Shown here: positions 47,521 through 57,063 of the stretch, piece after piece
Position numbering within the stretch: the stretch's first letter is position 1
How the letters are laid out: each line of letters begins with the position of its first letter
From: Bacteroidota bacterium
GTDB taxonomy: Bacteria; Bacteroidota; Rhodothermia; Rhodothermales; UBA10348
DNA: 64,000 bases
Assembly (NCBI GenBank): GCA_029262855.1
Contig: JAJCYP010000114.1
Coordinates: 1-64,000, forward strand
Reading direction: 5' to 3'
Position numbers and translations under genes: made by a program
The notes under the pieces: model-generated
What the model was told of the DNA's origin: nothing
Database searches by the model: none
What the model saw: the letters and a program-made list of their open reading frames with translations, nothing else

Positions 47521-48714
47521 ATGGCTGGTATGAAGCGAATCATTGAGTCCATTCGGGACAAGATATTGCCGGGGCTGGCTGAGCGGGGCGAGGTCAGGCA
47601 AAACGGGCTGGTCCTCTCCGGCGGGGGCGCCCGGGCGGCCTACCAGGCAGGGGTTCTGCGGTTCATTGCCGATGAGTTTCCAACTGCTGAATTCCCTGTC
47701 CTGACCGGCGTTTCGGCGGGTTCGATCAATGCGGCCGGCCTGGCGAACGACGAAACCTCTTTCAACGCAGCAACATCGAAACTCGTCCACTGCTGGAGTA
47801 CGATTCGATCGGAGGATGTATTTGAGGCGCCGTCCTCGTTGAGCTACTTGTGGCGAGCCGTCACCGGCGGCCCTGACGAGAACGTCGGAGAGATAGTCCC
47901 CAGACACGGGATCGTCGATACGGCGCCGTTGCGGCAGTATCTCCGCCGGATTCTGGACGCGCCGGATGGAAATCTGGAGGGCATCGCCGAGAACCTGGCG
48001 AGCGAGCGGCTGCGGGCTCTGGCACTCATCACGACCAACTACGCCACCGGGCAGACCATATCCTGGATTCAGGGGCATATGACGAAGGGCTGGGAGCGTC
48101 CCAATCGCGTCGGTGTCCCGGCCCAACTCACGGTGGACCACATCATGGCCTCCACCTCGCTGCCCTTTCTCTTCCCGGCCATTCCACTCGGCCCTGCCTT
48201 TTATGGCGATGGCGGTATTCGTCTGGCCGAGCCTCTCAGCCCGGCCATTCACCTGGGAGCCGACAGAATCATTGCGGTCGGAACTCGCTACGGAAGATCC
48301 CGGCAGGAGGCTGATGTCCCGGCCACGTCCGGTTATCCGCCGGCTGCGCAGATCTTCGGTATTCTCCTGAACGCCATTTTCCTCGATCGAATCGATCAGG
48401 ACGCCGCCACCCTGTTTCGGTACAACAGCCTTCTTGATCTCCTGCCGCGACGCGAGTGGGGAAGCATGCGGAAGATCAAGCTGGTGCTCGTGCGTCCCTC
48501 GCAGGATCTCGGCCGAATCTCGGGAGAGTATCAGGCGGATCTCTCCGGCATTCTGAAGCTATTTGCACGAGGCCTGGGTTCCAGCGATACCAAGAGTCCG
48601 GATTGGCTCTCGATGATTCTCTTCGAGCCCGCCTACACGGAGCGTCTGATCGACATAGGCTACGCTGACGCCAGAGCGCGGCGGGACGACTTCAACCGGT
48701 TTTTCGAAGACTGA
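47521..48714 (+). CDS. Patatin-like phospholipase family protein
   Basis: ORF called from 47461; GLVLSGGGARAAYQAGVLRF, GVSAGSINA (GxSxG), YGDGGIRLAEPLSPAI (DGG). Confidence 0.92.
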   Translation: MAGMKRIIESIRDKILPGLAERGEVRQNGLVLSGGGARAAYQAGVLRFIADEFPTAEFPVLTGVSAGSINAAGLANDETSFNAATSKLVHCWSTIRSEDVFEAPSSLSYLWRAVTGGPDENVGEIVPRHGIVDTAPLRQYLRRILDAPDGNLEGIAENLASERLRALALITTNYATGQTISWIQGHMTKGWERPNRVGVPAQLTVDHIMASTSLPFLFPAIPLGPAFYGDGGIRLAEPLSPAIHLGADRIIAVGTRYGRSRQEADVPATSGYPPAAQIFGILLNAIFLDRIDQDAATLFRYNSLLDLLPRREWGSMRKIKLVLVRPSQDLGRISGEYQADLSGILKLFARGLGSSDTKSPDWLSMILFEPAYTERLIDIGYADARARRDDFNRFFED

Positions 48715-48717
48715 GAA

Positions 48718-49260
48718 TCAGTCCTCCGCGTCGAACTCGCCGAGGAACGGGAAGACGTCCCGGATAGCCACGTTGGCCAGCGGTGCACCGTCAATGAGCA
48801 CGGATACTTCGTAGAACTCCGCGTGCTCGAGGACGGTGTGACAGATTTCGGTATAGGACGGGAAGCGGACCGGGACTTCCAACCGGCTGTCCTTGTCCGC
48901 GACAATGGCTAGGCCCTGGCTGTTGACATCCACGCCAACCGCATCGATCCAGTCAATGCGTATGCGCCTCCTCCGGTAGTCGTATCCCACCACCTCTCGG
49001 TCGGAGATCTTGAGGCACCAGACCTGACGCCTGAGCCTACTCCATATTCGGAAGAGAGCGGCACCGGCCCAGCCCCAAAGCCCGGCCAGCGCGACAACAA
49101 CTGGATATATAGACACCGTGCCTACGATTGAGGCAAAGAGCGCAGCCCCGGACACCAGTCCAAGGGCTACTGCGCCAGCCGCGTGACGGCGTGCCGCAGA
49201 CCGGGTCACAAGATTGACCCGCTCATCGTCAAAAACCTGGTACCATCGACCCATTTGCAT
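48718..49260 (-). CDS. Membrane hypothetical protein, possible PH-like domain
   Basis: Frame of ORF 48718..49554, trimmed to MQMGRWYQVF (49260) because the longer ORF runs into the tRNA gene; hydrophobic stretch then beta-rich C-terminus. Confidence 0.6.
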   Translation of the reverse strand: MQMGRWYQVFDDERVNLVTRSAARRHAAGAVALGLVSGAALFASIVGTVSIYPVVVALAGLWGWAGAALFRIWSRLRRQVWCLKISDREVVGYDYRRRRIRIDWIDAVGVDVNSQGLAIVADKDSRLEVPVRFPSYTEICHTVLEHAEFYEVSVLIDGAPLANVAIRDVFPFLGEFDAED

Positions 49261-49320
49261 CCCTCCAACTGATCTACGACCGGGAGGCAGGGAATGATAC
49301 ACGGTCGCGCTGGGCACACA

Positions 49321-49355
49321 AAAAAAGGCCCTCAGACGGTTGCCTGAAGGCCTTT
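49321..49355 (-). terminator. Rho-independent terminator downstream of tRNA-fMet
   Basis: Minus strand AAAGGCCTTCAG gcaaccgt CTGAGGGCCTTT followed by T-rich TTTTTGTG; stem 49324-49335/49344-49355 with one mismatch. Confidence 0.75.
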
Positions 49356-49361
49356 CGGTTG

Positions 49362-49434
49362 TAGCGGGGGCAGGACTCGAACCTGCGACCTTCGGGTTAT
49401 GAGCCCGATGAGCTACCAGCTGCTCCACCCCGCG
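49362..49434 (-). tRNA. Initiator tRNA-fMet (anticodon CAU)
   Basis: CGCGGGGTGGAGCAGCTGGTAGCTCATCGGGCTCATAACCCGAAGGTCGCAGGTTCGAGTCCTGCCCCCGCTA; three G:C pairs at base of anticodon stem, A11:U24, unpaired 1:72, as in initiators. Confidence 0.93.
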
Positions 49435-49581
49435 ATCAAGCAAAGAACATAGGCACGATAGGGGAGCGTTTCCAAGCCAACCAGGGCCGGGCAGCGAACA
49501 TTCACTGATGTTCCATGTGGAGGGAAGAAGTGGAACGCGATTTGGACGGCGCACCCGTGAACACCGGCCAAGCTCTGCCTC

Positions 49582-50466
49582 ATGAAACGACTAGTTCCTC
49601 TCTGCACGCTGCTCCTGTGCGTTTTCGGCTGCTCGAAGTCGCCCGGACCACGACTGATTGCCATTACCATAGACGATGCGCCGGTCACCAAGCCGCTCAG
49701 TTATTCCGACAACTGGGAAAGAACGGTCGTCACGGACTCCTTGACCAGAGCGCTGGTGCGCCACGCGGCTCCCGCCACCGTCTTTGCCATCGGCAGTGAT
49801 CTGGAGAACCCCGACCTGGCCACCCTGGTGCGGAACTGGACGGACGCCGGATTCCTCATGGCAAACCACAGCATGTCCCATCGTTCATTCAATCAACTGA
49901 CGCGAGAGGCCGGCGTGTTGGAGATTGGACAGGCCCAGGCCGTCCTGTCGCGGGTTGCTCCGGTTGACCACAGAAGTCGCTACTTCCGGTTCCCGTTCCT
50001 CGAGGAGGGCGTTAGCCTGAACGATCGGGCGTTCTGGTACGGGGTGTTGGATTCAATGGCGCTCGAAGCGGCTCCGGTCACGATCACAACCGATGATTGG
50101 CGATTCGACAACGAGTATGCAGAAGCCGAGGCCGCCGAGGATTGGGATCGGAGATACCGCATCGGACAGGAGTATGTGGCGCACGTTCGGGAGTCCGTTC
50201 GGCATTGGGATGGCCTTGGGGGTCAACTCTACGGCCGAAACGTCCGGCATATTCTGATGCTGCACGCCAATCGAATCAACCGGGACTACCTCGGTGTCAT
50301 TCTGGAGGGGCTCGCCGAAGACGGGTTCGCTTTCATTTCGCTGCCGGCCGCCCTGGAGGACAAACTGTATGCGGAGAACGTCACCTGGATTGGACCAAGC
50401 GGCGTCTCCGTTCTGGAGAGCATCAAGCAGTCCCGGCTGGTGGCCGGGTCATTCGCTACACGCTGA
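49582..50466 (+). CDS. Polysaccharide deacetylase (NodB-like) lipoprotein
   Basis: Lipobox LLLCVFGCSK; AITIDDAPVT, ATVFAIG, MANHSMSHRSFNQL. Confidence 0.85.
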   Translation: MKRLVPLCTLLLCVFGCSKSPGPRLIAITIDDAPVTKPLSYSDNWERTVVTDSLTRALVRHAAPATVFAIGSDLENPDLATLVRNWTDAGFLMANHSMSHRSFNQLTREAGVLEIGQAQAVLSRVAPVDHRSRYFRFPFLEEGVSLNDRAFWYGVLDSMALEAAPVTITTDDWRFDNEYAEAEAAEDWDRRYRIGQEYVAHVRESVRHWDGLGGQLYGRNVRHILMLHANRINRDYLGVILEGLAEDGFAFISLPAALEDKLYAENVTWIGPSGVSVLESIKQSRLVAGSFATR

Positions 50467-50572
50467 AAAGTCTTTGCCCTAAAGTCACGAGCGGGAGCCC
50501 ACCGGGCAGGTCGCAGGAGGGGAGGCCGTGCGTATTATTCGGACCGCCCAGGCAATCCTACCTTCTGCTTCC

Positions 50573-51778
50573 ATGGCCATCCTGCACCCTTTTCGGGCTG
50601 TGCGACCCCTTTCAGACGCCGCTGAGCGCGTTGCGTCGGTCCCTTATGACGTCATAAACAGCGCCGAGGCCCGCGCTTTGGCCGAGGGCAATTCCCAATC
50701 GTTTCTGCACGTCATCCGGCCTGAGATTGATCTCCCGCAGGGCGTCGATGAGCATGCCGACGAGGTCTACCAGACCGGTGCGGCAAATCTGAAGGCCTTC
50801 GTCGCCTCCGGCTATACCCTGCAGGAAGAAGAGCCCAGTCTGTATCTCTACCGACTCGTGATGAACGGGCGGAGCCAGACCGGGATTTTCGGGTGTGTGG
50901 CGGTAGCGGATTACGACGGAGACGTCATTCTGAAGCATGAGCTCACACGGCCCAGCAAGGAAGATGACCGGACCCGGCATATCCTGGAGCAGCGCGCCCA
51001 CGCCGAGCCCGTCATGCTCACATTTCGGGACTCCCCTGCGGTCGAAGCGCTGATGGCTGAGTGTCAGGGGCAGGCGCCCCTGTACGATTTCGAGGCGGAA
51101 GACGGAGTTCACCATACCGTGTGGCGTTTCGAGCGGCCTTTGGAGGTCGTCGAGGCCTTCGGCCGGGTATCCAGCGTGTATGTGGCGGACGGCCACCACC
51201 GCTGCAAGGCTGCCTCCCGGGCGGCGGCAGAGGTGGGAGCGACCCCGAGCGACGAGGCGGCGTACTTCCCGGCCGTTCTCTTTCCGATGGGGCAGATGCG
51301 CATCCTGGCCTACAACCGGGTCATTCGCCATCTGCCCGTTGCCCCGAGTCAGTTTATGGCGCAGCTGGAGATTCGGTTTGGACTGAAGCCGAACGTGGCT
51401 CCGGTGCCCACGCGGCGGGGCGAAGTGCGCCTCTACATAGAAGGTACCTGGTTCGGGCTTGAACTGCCGGAGTCCGAGGGCTCCTCGGCGGCGGATGCGC
51501 TGGACGTCGGACGCCTCACGGAGCACATTCTGGAGCCGATGTTGGGCATCACTGATCCGCGGCGCGATCCAAACATCGACTTTGTTGGTGGCATCCGGGG
51601 TACCGAAGAACTGGAACGCCTCGTGGATGGGGGTCATGCGCAGCTGGCTATATCCATGCACCCCACAAGTATAGAGGAGTTGGTTGATGTGTCAGACGCA
51701 GGCTTGCTGATGCCTCCCAAGTCCACATGGTTCGAGCCGAAGTTGCGTTCGGGGCTGCTGATCCATCTATTCGACTGA
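50573..51778 (+). CDS. DUF1015 family protein
   Basis: ORF called from 50528; MAILHPFRAVRPL...VASVPYDVINSAEAR, YVADGHHRCKAAS; located upstream of serA/serC. Confidence 0.87.
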   Translation: MAILHPFRAVRPLSDAAERVASVPYDVINSAEARALAEGNSQSFLHVIRPEIDLPQGVDEHADEVYQTGAANLKAFVASGYTLQEEEPSLYLYRLVMNGRSQTGIFGCVAVADYDGDVILKHELTRPSKEDDRTRHILEQRAHAEPVMLTFRDSPAVEALMAECQGQAPLYDFEAEDGVHHTVWRFERPLEVVEAFGRVSSVYVADGHHRCKAASRAAAEVGATPSDEAAYFPAVLFPMGQMRILAYNRVIRHLPVAPSQFMAQLEIRFGLKPNVAPVPTRRGEVRLYIEGTWFGLELPESEGSSAADALDVGRLTEHILEPMLGITDPRRDPNIDFVGGIRGTEELERLVDGGHAQLAISMHPTSIEELVDVSDAGLLMPPKSTWFEPKLRSGLLIHLFD

Positions 51779-51810
51779 TTGATTTTAATCCTCTCCAGTG
51801 CCGATCCGTC

Positions 51811-53013
51811 ATGACCATACTGGTAGCCGATAAGCTCTCCCAATCCGGCCTCGACGAGATGTCGGGGGCAGGGGCCGAGGTGGTGTCCATTCCCGAACTC
51901 ACGGGGGAAAGTCTCGTGGCCGCGCTCACCGAGCACAATCCGTCGGTGCTCATTGTCAGGTCCACCAAGGTGCCGGACGAGGCGCTCGCTGCCGCTGCAG
52001 ACCTCCAGCTCGTGGTGCGAGCCGGGGCGGGGTACGACACGATTGACGTTGCCGGCGCGTCCGCCCGGGGCATCTTCGTGGCGAACTGCCCGGGAAAGAA
52101 CGCCGTGGCCGTGGCGGAGCTTGCTGTCGGTCTGATGCTCGCGGTTGATCGTCGTATCCCTGATAACGTCCTCGATGCGCGGGAGGGGCGATGGGCGAAG
52201 GCCACCTACTCGAAGGCCTCCGGAATCAAGGGCCGCCGACTTGCGCTGATCGGGATGGGAAACATCGGGCAGGCCGTAGCGACGAGGGCTTGCGCCCTGG
52301 AGATGGACGTGTGCGCCTGGAGCCGGTCGCTGACCCCGGAGTCGGCAGAGAAGATGGGCGTCTCCTACCGGGATTCGATCCTGGCGGCAATCGACGGCGC
52401 CGATGTGGTTTCCCTCCACTGCGCCGCGACTGCGGACACCGCCGGTCTCGCCGATCGCCCATTCTTCGAGGCCTTGAAGGATGGGGCGACGTTCATCAAC
52501 ACCACCAGAAGCAGTGTCGTGGACGAAGACGCGCTCCTGTGGGCGCTGGACAACAAGGGCATCCGGGCAGGACTGGACGTTTTCTCGGAGGAACCCGCAT
52601 TCAAGTCCGGCCCCTTCGAGAGCCGGGTGGCAACGCACCCTTCGGTCTACGTAACCCACCACATCGGCGCCTCGACAACCCAGGCCCAGGAGGCCATCGC
52701 CGATGAAGCGGTCCGTGTGGTCCTGGCCTTTGCGCGTACCGGTGAGGTGGCCAACTGCGTAAACATGGCGGCCGGGAGTGACGCCACGCACCAGCTTACC
52801 GTTCGTCACCTGGACCGTGTCGGCGTTCTGGCGGCCGTGTTGGACGAAATGCGGAGGGCCGAGTGGAACGTCCAGGAAATGGAAAACCTGCTGTTCCTCG
52901 GGGGCGACTCCGCGTGTGCCTACATCCGTTTCCAGGGAAACCCGGACTCTGAGACGCTCGACCGGATCGGTCGTCATCCAGATATCCTGGCGACTTCGGT
53001 CGTCAAGCTCTGA
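51811..53013 (+). CDS. serA: D-3-phosphoglycerate dehydrogenase with ACT-like C-terminus
   Basis: ORF called from 51727; MTILVADKLSQSGL, RAGAGYDTIDVAGASARGI, LALIGMGNIGQAVA, YVTHHIGASTTQAQ. Confidence 0.88.
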   Translation: MTILVADKLSQSGLDEMSGAGAEVVSIPELTGESLVAALTEHNPSVLIVRSTKVPDEALAAAADLQLVVRAGAGYDTIDVAGASARGIFVANCPGKNAVAVAELAVGLMLAVDRRIPDNVLDAREGRWAKATYSKASGIKGRRLALIGMGNIGQAVATRACALEMDVCAWSRSLTPESAEKMGVSYRDSILAAIDGADVVSLHCAATADTAGLADRPFFEALKDGATFINTTRSSVVDEDALLWALDNKGIRAGLDVFSEEPAFKSGPFESRVATHPSVYVTHHIGASTTQAQEAIADEAVRVVLAFARTGEVANCVNMAAGSDATHQLTVRHLDRVGVLAAVLDEMRRAEWNVQEMENLLFLGGDSACAYIRFQGNPDSETLDRIGRHPDILATSVVKL

Positions 53014-53042
53014 TCACACCAACATTTTCAAAGGTCTGCACC

Positions 53043-54113
53043 GTGCGCGCCCATAATTTTTCTGCCGGCCCAGCCGCGCTCCCCGAATCGGTCATCAACC
53101 AGGTCAAGGAAGAACTGCCGGTCTACAAGGACGCTGGCGCCTCGATTCTGGAAATCAGCCACCGTTCCCCCCAGTACACTGCCGTGGCTGAGTCCGCACG
53201 CCGAGCGATTCGGTCACTGCTCGGTATCGGAGAGGAGTGGCACGTCCTCTTTCTCCACGGCGGAGCCTCGACGCAGTTCTACCAGGTACCCTTGAATTTC
53301 CTCCCAGAGGGCGGCGCGGCAGACTATGTGGACACCGGGGCCTGGGCGGCCAAGGCCGTCAAGGAGTCGCAGTACGTGGGCAACACGAACGTCGCCGCAT
53401 CCTCAAAGAGCGACAACTACACCCACATCCCGGCTCGGGACACCTGGTCACTTTCCAAGGACGCCGCCTACCTGCACTTCACGTCCAACAACACCATCCA
53501 CGGTACCGAGTACCACGCCGATCCGGTGGTTGACGCGCCGTTGGTCTGCGATGCCTCCAGCGACTTTCTGAGCCGTCCCCTGGACATGTCGGGATACGGA
53601 TTGATCTACGCTGGTGCGCAGAAGAACCTCGGACCGGCCGGGGTGACGGTGGTCCTGGTCAGGGACGAGTTTCTGGCGAAGCGCAACTCAGGGTTGCCGA
53701 CCATTCTCGACTACGGCACACACGCCTCCAAGCTGTTCCACACCCCGACCGTGTTTGCGGTCTATGTTGTGGAAAAGGTGCTCCGGTGGATCTCCGAGAA
53801 CGGCGGACTCGCGGGGATGGCCAAACGAAATCGGGAGAAGGGTGCCGCGCTCTACGGGGCGATTGATGCCTCCGGTTTCTTCAGCGGCACGGCCGCTGAA
53901 GCGTCCAGGTCCCTGATGAATGTGACCTTCCGTCTTCCTTCCGAAGAACTCGAGGCCCGGTTTGTCTCCGAGGCGGCCAGTCAGGGGCTTCTGGGCCTCA
54001 AGGGACACCGAAGTGTAGGTGGAATAAGGGCTTCGACCTACAACGCGATCGGCATCGATTCCGTCGGTGCATTGGTTTCGTTTATGGAGGATTTCGAAAG
54101 ACGACACGGGTAG
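53043..54113 (+). CDS. serC: Phosphoserine aminotransferase (GTG start)
   Basis: HNFSAGPAALPESVI, ILEISHRSPQY, LHGGASTQFYQVPLN, YAGAQKNLGPAGVTVVLV. Confidence 0.95.
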   Translation: MRAHNFSAGPAALPESVINQVKEELPVYKDAGASILEISHRSPQYTAVAESARRAIRSLLGIGEEWHVLFLHGGASTQFYQVPLNFLPEGGAADYVDTGAWAAKAVKESQYVGNTNVAASSKSDNYTHIPARDTWSLSKDAAYLHFTSNNTIHGTEYHADPVVDAPLVCDASSDFLSRPLDMSGYGLIYAGAQKNLGPAGVTVVLVRDEFLAKRNSGLPTILDYGTHASKLFHTPTVFAVYVVEKVLRWISENGGLAGMAKRNREKGAALYGAIDASGFFSGTAAEASRSLMNVTFRLPSEELEARFVSEAASQGLLGLKGHRSVGGIRASTYNAIGIDSVGALVSFMEDFERRHG

Positions 54114-54200
54114 GCCTGATAGGGCAGTGTTCTCGTTGCGCGGTCAGACCTCCGGGTCTACATTCCGTCGCAACTCGGAAATCCGGACACAAGAAACGGC

Positions 54201-55334
54201 ATGTCCTATACGATCGGTGTACCCAGGGAAACATACCCTGGAGAACGTCTCGTCTCACTCACACCGGAGGTCGTCGGACGTCTCTCCAAAAGCGGAGCCT
54301 CCGTACGGGTCGAGCGCGGTGCCGGAGATACCGCATTTCACAGCGATGCCGACTACGAAGCCGAAGGGGCCTCAATCGTCGATCGTAATGGCGCCTTCGG
54401 ATGCGACATTGTGACGAAGGTCCGGCCTCCGAGCACGGAGGAGATCGGTCTGCTGCACGCCGGGTCCGTTCTGGTGGGCTTCCTCAGCCCCCTCGACGAG
54501 CCGGAGATTTGTAAGGCCCTTGCCGATCAGGGTGTGACCGCGCTGTCAATGGAGCTGGTACCCCGTATCTCGCGCGCCCAAAAGATGGATGCGCTCTCGG
54601 CTCTCAGTGGCATCGCCGGTTACAAGGCGGTCCTTGTCGCGGCCAACCTGTTGCCCAAGTTCTTTCCACTGCTTACCACTGCAGCAGGCACGGTGAGGCC
54701 GGCGAACGTCCTGGTACTGGGGGCTGGAGTCGCCGGCCTTCAGGCCATTGCGACGGCTCGCCGACTGGGGGCGCGCGTCTCGGCCTATGATATCCGGGAG
54801 GTGGTCCGCGAAGAAATCCAGAGTCTTGGCGCCACGTTCGTGGAGCTTGAAATTGCCATGGACGAGATGCAGGATTCGGGCGGCTATGCGAAGGCCCTGA
54901 TGGCTGAAAAGGCGCAGCAACAGACCAAACTGCTTGTTCCGTTCATTGGGAAGAGCGACGTTGTCGTCACGACCGCGTTGATTCCCGGCCGGCCGGCTCC
55001 CCTGCTGATTACACGCGAGGCCGTCGAGGCCATGAAGCCAGGCTCCGTGGTCATCGATATGGCCGCTCCCAACGGGGGCAACTGTGAGCTGACCAGGCCC
55101 GGCGAGACGGTGGTGCATGGCGGGGTCTCCATTGTAGGCTCGACCAACCTCCCGGCCGGGATGCCCGTTCACGCAAGCCAGCTCTACGCTCGCACCGTAC
55201 TGGCCATTCTGCAGGACTTCACCTCCGAGGCCGGGTTTTCTCCCAATTTCGAGGACGAGGTCTTCGCCGGTGCCTGCGTTAGCCACGATGGCAACGTGGT
55301 CCATGAGCGCGTCAAGGCGCTGCTCCAATCCTGA
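54201..55334 (+). CDS. pntAA: NAD(P) transhydrogenase subunit alpha part 1
   Basis: IGVPRETYPGERLVSLTPEVV, LSMELVPRISRAQKMDALSA, LVLGAGVAGLQAIATARRLGARV. Confidence 0.93.
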   Translation: MSYTIGVPRETYPGERLVSLTPEVVGRLSKSGASVRVERGAGDTAFHSDADYEAEGASIVDRNGAFGCDIVTKVRPPSTEEIGLLHAGSVLVGFLSPLDEPEICKALADQGVTALSMELVPRISRAQKMDALSALSGIAGYKAVLVAANLLPKFFPLLTTAAGTVRPANVLVLGAGVAGLQAIATARRLGARVSAYDIREVVREEIQSLGATFVELEIAMDEMQDSGGYAKALMAEKAQQQTKLLVPFIGKSDVVVTTALIPGRPAPLLITREAVEAMKPGSVVIDMAAPNGGNCELTRPGETVVHGGVSIVGSTNLPAGMPVHASQLYARTVLAILQDFTSEAGFSPNFEDEVFAGACVSHDGNVVHERVKALLQS

Positions 55335-55340
55335 TATCCC

Positions 55341-55616
55341 ATGCTAGAGAACATTATCGTCTTTGTACTTGCTGCCTTCGTCGGTAGGGAGGTCATCAGC
55401 AAGGTGCCGCAGACGCTGCACACGCCGCTGATGTCCGGCTCGAATGCCATCAGTGGGATCACTGTTGTCGGCGCCCTCGTGGTGGCCGGTATGGTGGAGG
55501 GCAGTCCCTGGGCCACCTGGATTGGCTTCGCAGCACTCGTGTTTGCCACGGTAAACGTGGTGGGCGGCTTCCTGGTCACAGACCGGATGCTGCAGATGTT
55601 CAAGAAGAAGGGCTGA
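55341..55616 (+). CDS. pntAB: NAD(P) transhydrogenase subunit alpha part 2 (membrane)
   Basis: 91 aa; VPQTLHTPLMSGSNAISGITVVGALV, FLVTDRMLQMFKKKG. Confidence 0.93.
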   Translation: MLENIIVFVLAAFVGREVISKVPQTLHTPLMSGSNAISGITVVGALVVAGMVEGSPWATWIGFAALVFATVNVVGGFLVTDRMLQMFKKKG

Positions 55617-55623
55617 GGGCGCT

Positions 55624-57048
55624 ATGAACATCATTGCAATCGTTGATGTCGCTTATCTCGTAGCGGCCATTCTGTTTATTTCCGGGCTCAAGCAGCTCAC
55701 CTCGCCAGCTACCGCCCGTCGCGGGAATCAGCTGGCGGCAGTTGGCATGCTGATAGCCGTCGTTGCCACGCTGTTTGTCAAGGACATCCTGACGCCGGCT
55801 GAAATGCTGGGCGGCCTGGTTCTCGGAACGGGCATCGGCGTGCTGTTGGCCAAGCGTGTAGAGATGACGGGGATGCCCGAACTCGTCGCGGCCTTCAACG
55901 GGTTTGGTGGAATCGCATCCGCCCTCGTGGCCGGTGCGGAAATTTCCAGGCTAATCGCCGACGGAGAGCCTCTGGGCGCGGCAAGTGCCGTCACCATCGC
56001 CCTTTCTGTCCTGATCGGAATGATCACGTTCACGGGTTCGTTTGTTGCGTTCGGCAAGCTCTCCGGGCGTATCAATGGGAACCCGATCTCCTTTCCGGGA
56101 ATGCGGTTCATCACCGTCCTGGCAGCGGCCGCCGCCATTGGCGCGGCGGTCTGGATGGCCCTCGAGTCGGGTGCTTTCCCCGCTCAGCCGGATGGCGTAA
56201 TCGATGGGGCTCTCGCCGTCACCATTGCAGCCTTTGCACTTGGCATTCTGCTGGTGATCCCGATTGGCGGCGCGGACATGCCGGTCGTGGTGGCCCTCCT
56301 CAATTCGTACTCGGGATTGGCGGCGTCGGCTACCGGCTTCGTGCTCGACAACACCGCCCTCATCGTCTCCGGCGCGCTGGTTGGAGCCTCCGGGCTCATT
56401 CTGACCAACATCATGTGCGTGGCCATGAACCGGTCCTTGCTGAACGTGCTGGTCGGTGGCTTTGGCGGAGACTCGGCCACTGCCATCGAAGGCACCAAAT
56501 CCATGGAGGGCAAAACGGCCACGTCCACGAGCGCGGATGACACCGCCATCCTCCTGGCCTATGCCGAGAAAGTGATCGTCGTGCCCGGCTATGGGATGGC
56601 CGTGGCGCAGGCTCAACACGCCGTCCGCGAAATGGGGGACGAACTCGAAAAGCGGGGCGTGACGGTGAAGTACGCGATACATCCCGTTGCCGGACGCATG
56701 CCGGGACACATGAACGTGCTCCTCGCAGAGGCAAACGTCTCCTACGATCTGCTTTTTGAGATGGATGACATCAACGGCGAGTTCGATACCTGCGATGTAG
56801 CCATCGTAATCGGAGCCAATGATGTGGTGAATCCGTCCGCAAGGCACGACAAGTCCAGCCCGATCTACGGAATGCCCATCCTGAACGTGGACAAGGCCCG
56901 GACATCCATTGTCCTCAAGCGGTCGATGCGGCCGGGCTATGCGGGCGTCCAGAACGAGCTGTTCTTCAACCACAACAACCGGATGCTCTTCGGCGATGCC
57001 AAGGCCTCAATCACGGCCGTGGTCAACGAATTGAAGGCGATGGACTGA
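55624..57048 (+). CDS. pntB: NAD(P) transhydrogenase subunit beta
   Basis: GLKQLTSPATARRGN, LLNSYSGLAASATGFVL, VIVVPGYGMAVAQAQHAVREM, HPVAGRMPGHMNVLLAEA, IGANDVVNPSA. Confidence 0.95.
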   Translation: MNIIAIVDVAYLVAAILFISGLKQLTSPATARRGNQLAAVGMLIAVVATLFVKDILTPAEMLGGLVLGTGIGVLLAKRVEMTGMPELVAAFNGFGGIASALVAGAEISRLIADGEPLGAASAVTIALSVLIGMITFTGSFVAFGKLSGRINGNPISFPGMRFITVLAAAAAIGAAVWMALESGAFPAQPDGVIDGALAVTIAAFALGILLVIPIGGADMPVVVALLNSYSGLAASATGFVLDNTALIVSGALVGASGLILTNIMCVAMNRSLLNVLVGGFGGDSATAIEGTKSMEGKTATSTSADDTAILLAYAEKVIVVPGYGMAVAQAQHAVREMGDELEKRGVTVKYAIHPVAGRMPGHMNVLLAEANVSYDLLFEMDDINGEFDTCDVAIVIGANDVVNPSARHDKSSPIYGMPILNVDKARTSIVLKRSMRPGYAGVQNELFFNHNNRMLFGDAKASITAVVNELKAMD

Positions 57049-57063
57049 TGTAGCCGACTTGGG

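Noticed and set aside
47053-48252. Minus-strand ORF of 399 aa overlapping the patatin and phosphatase-like genes
   Set aside because: Out of frame with both recognisable genes, Arg/Pro/Ser-rich shadow translation.
49261-49554. N-terminal extension of ORF 48718..49554 containing GVEQLVAHRAHNPKVAGSSPAPAT
   Set aside because: This peptide is a well-known spurious translation of a tRNA gene; the region is tRNA-fMet and its terminator.
51634-52977. Long minus-strand ORF (447 aa) opposite serA
   Set aside because: Shadow of a clearly recognisable SerA coding region; no family motif in the antisense translation.
55951-56973. Minus-strand ORF of 340 aa opposite pntB
   Set aside because: pntB is unambiguous on the plus strand; the antisense product is His/Arg/Asp-rich shadow sequence.
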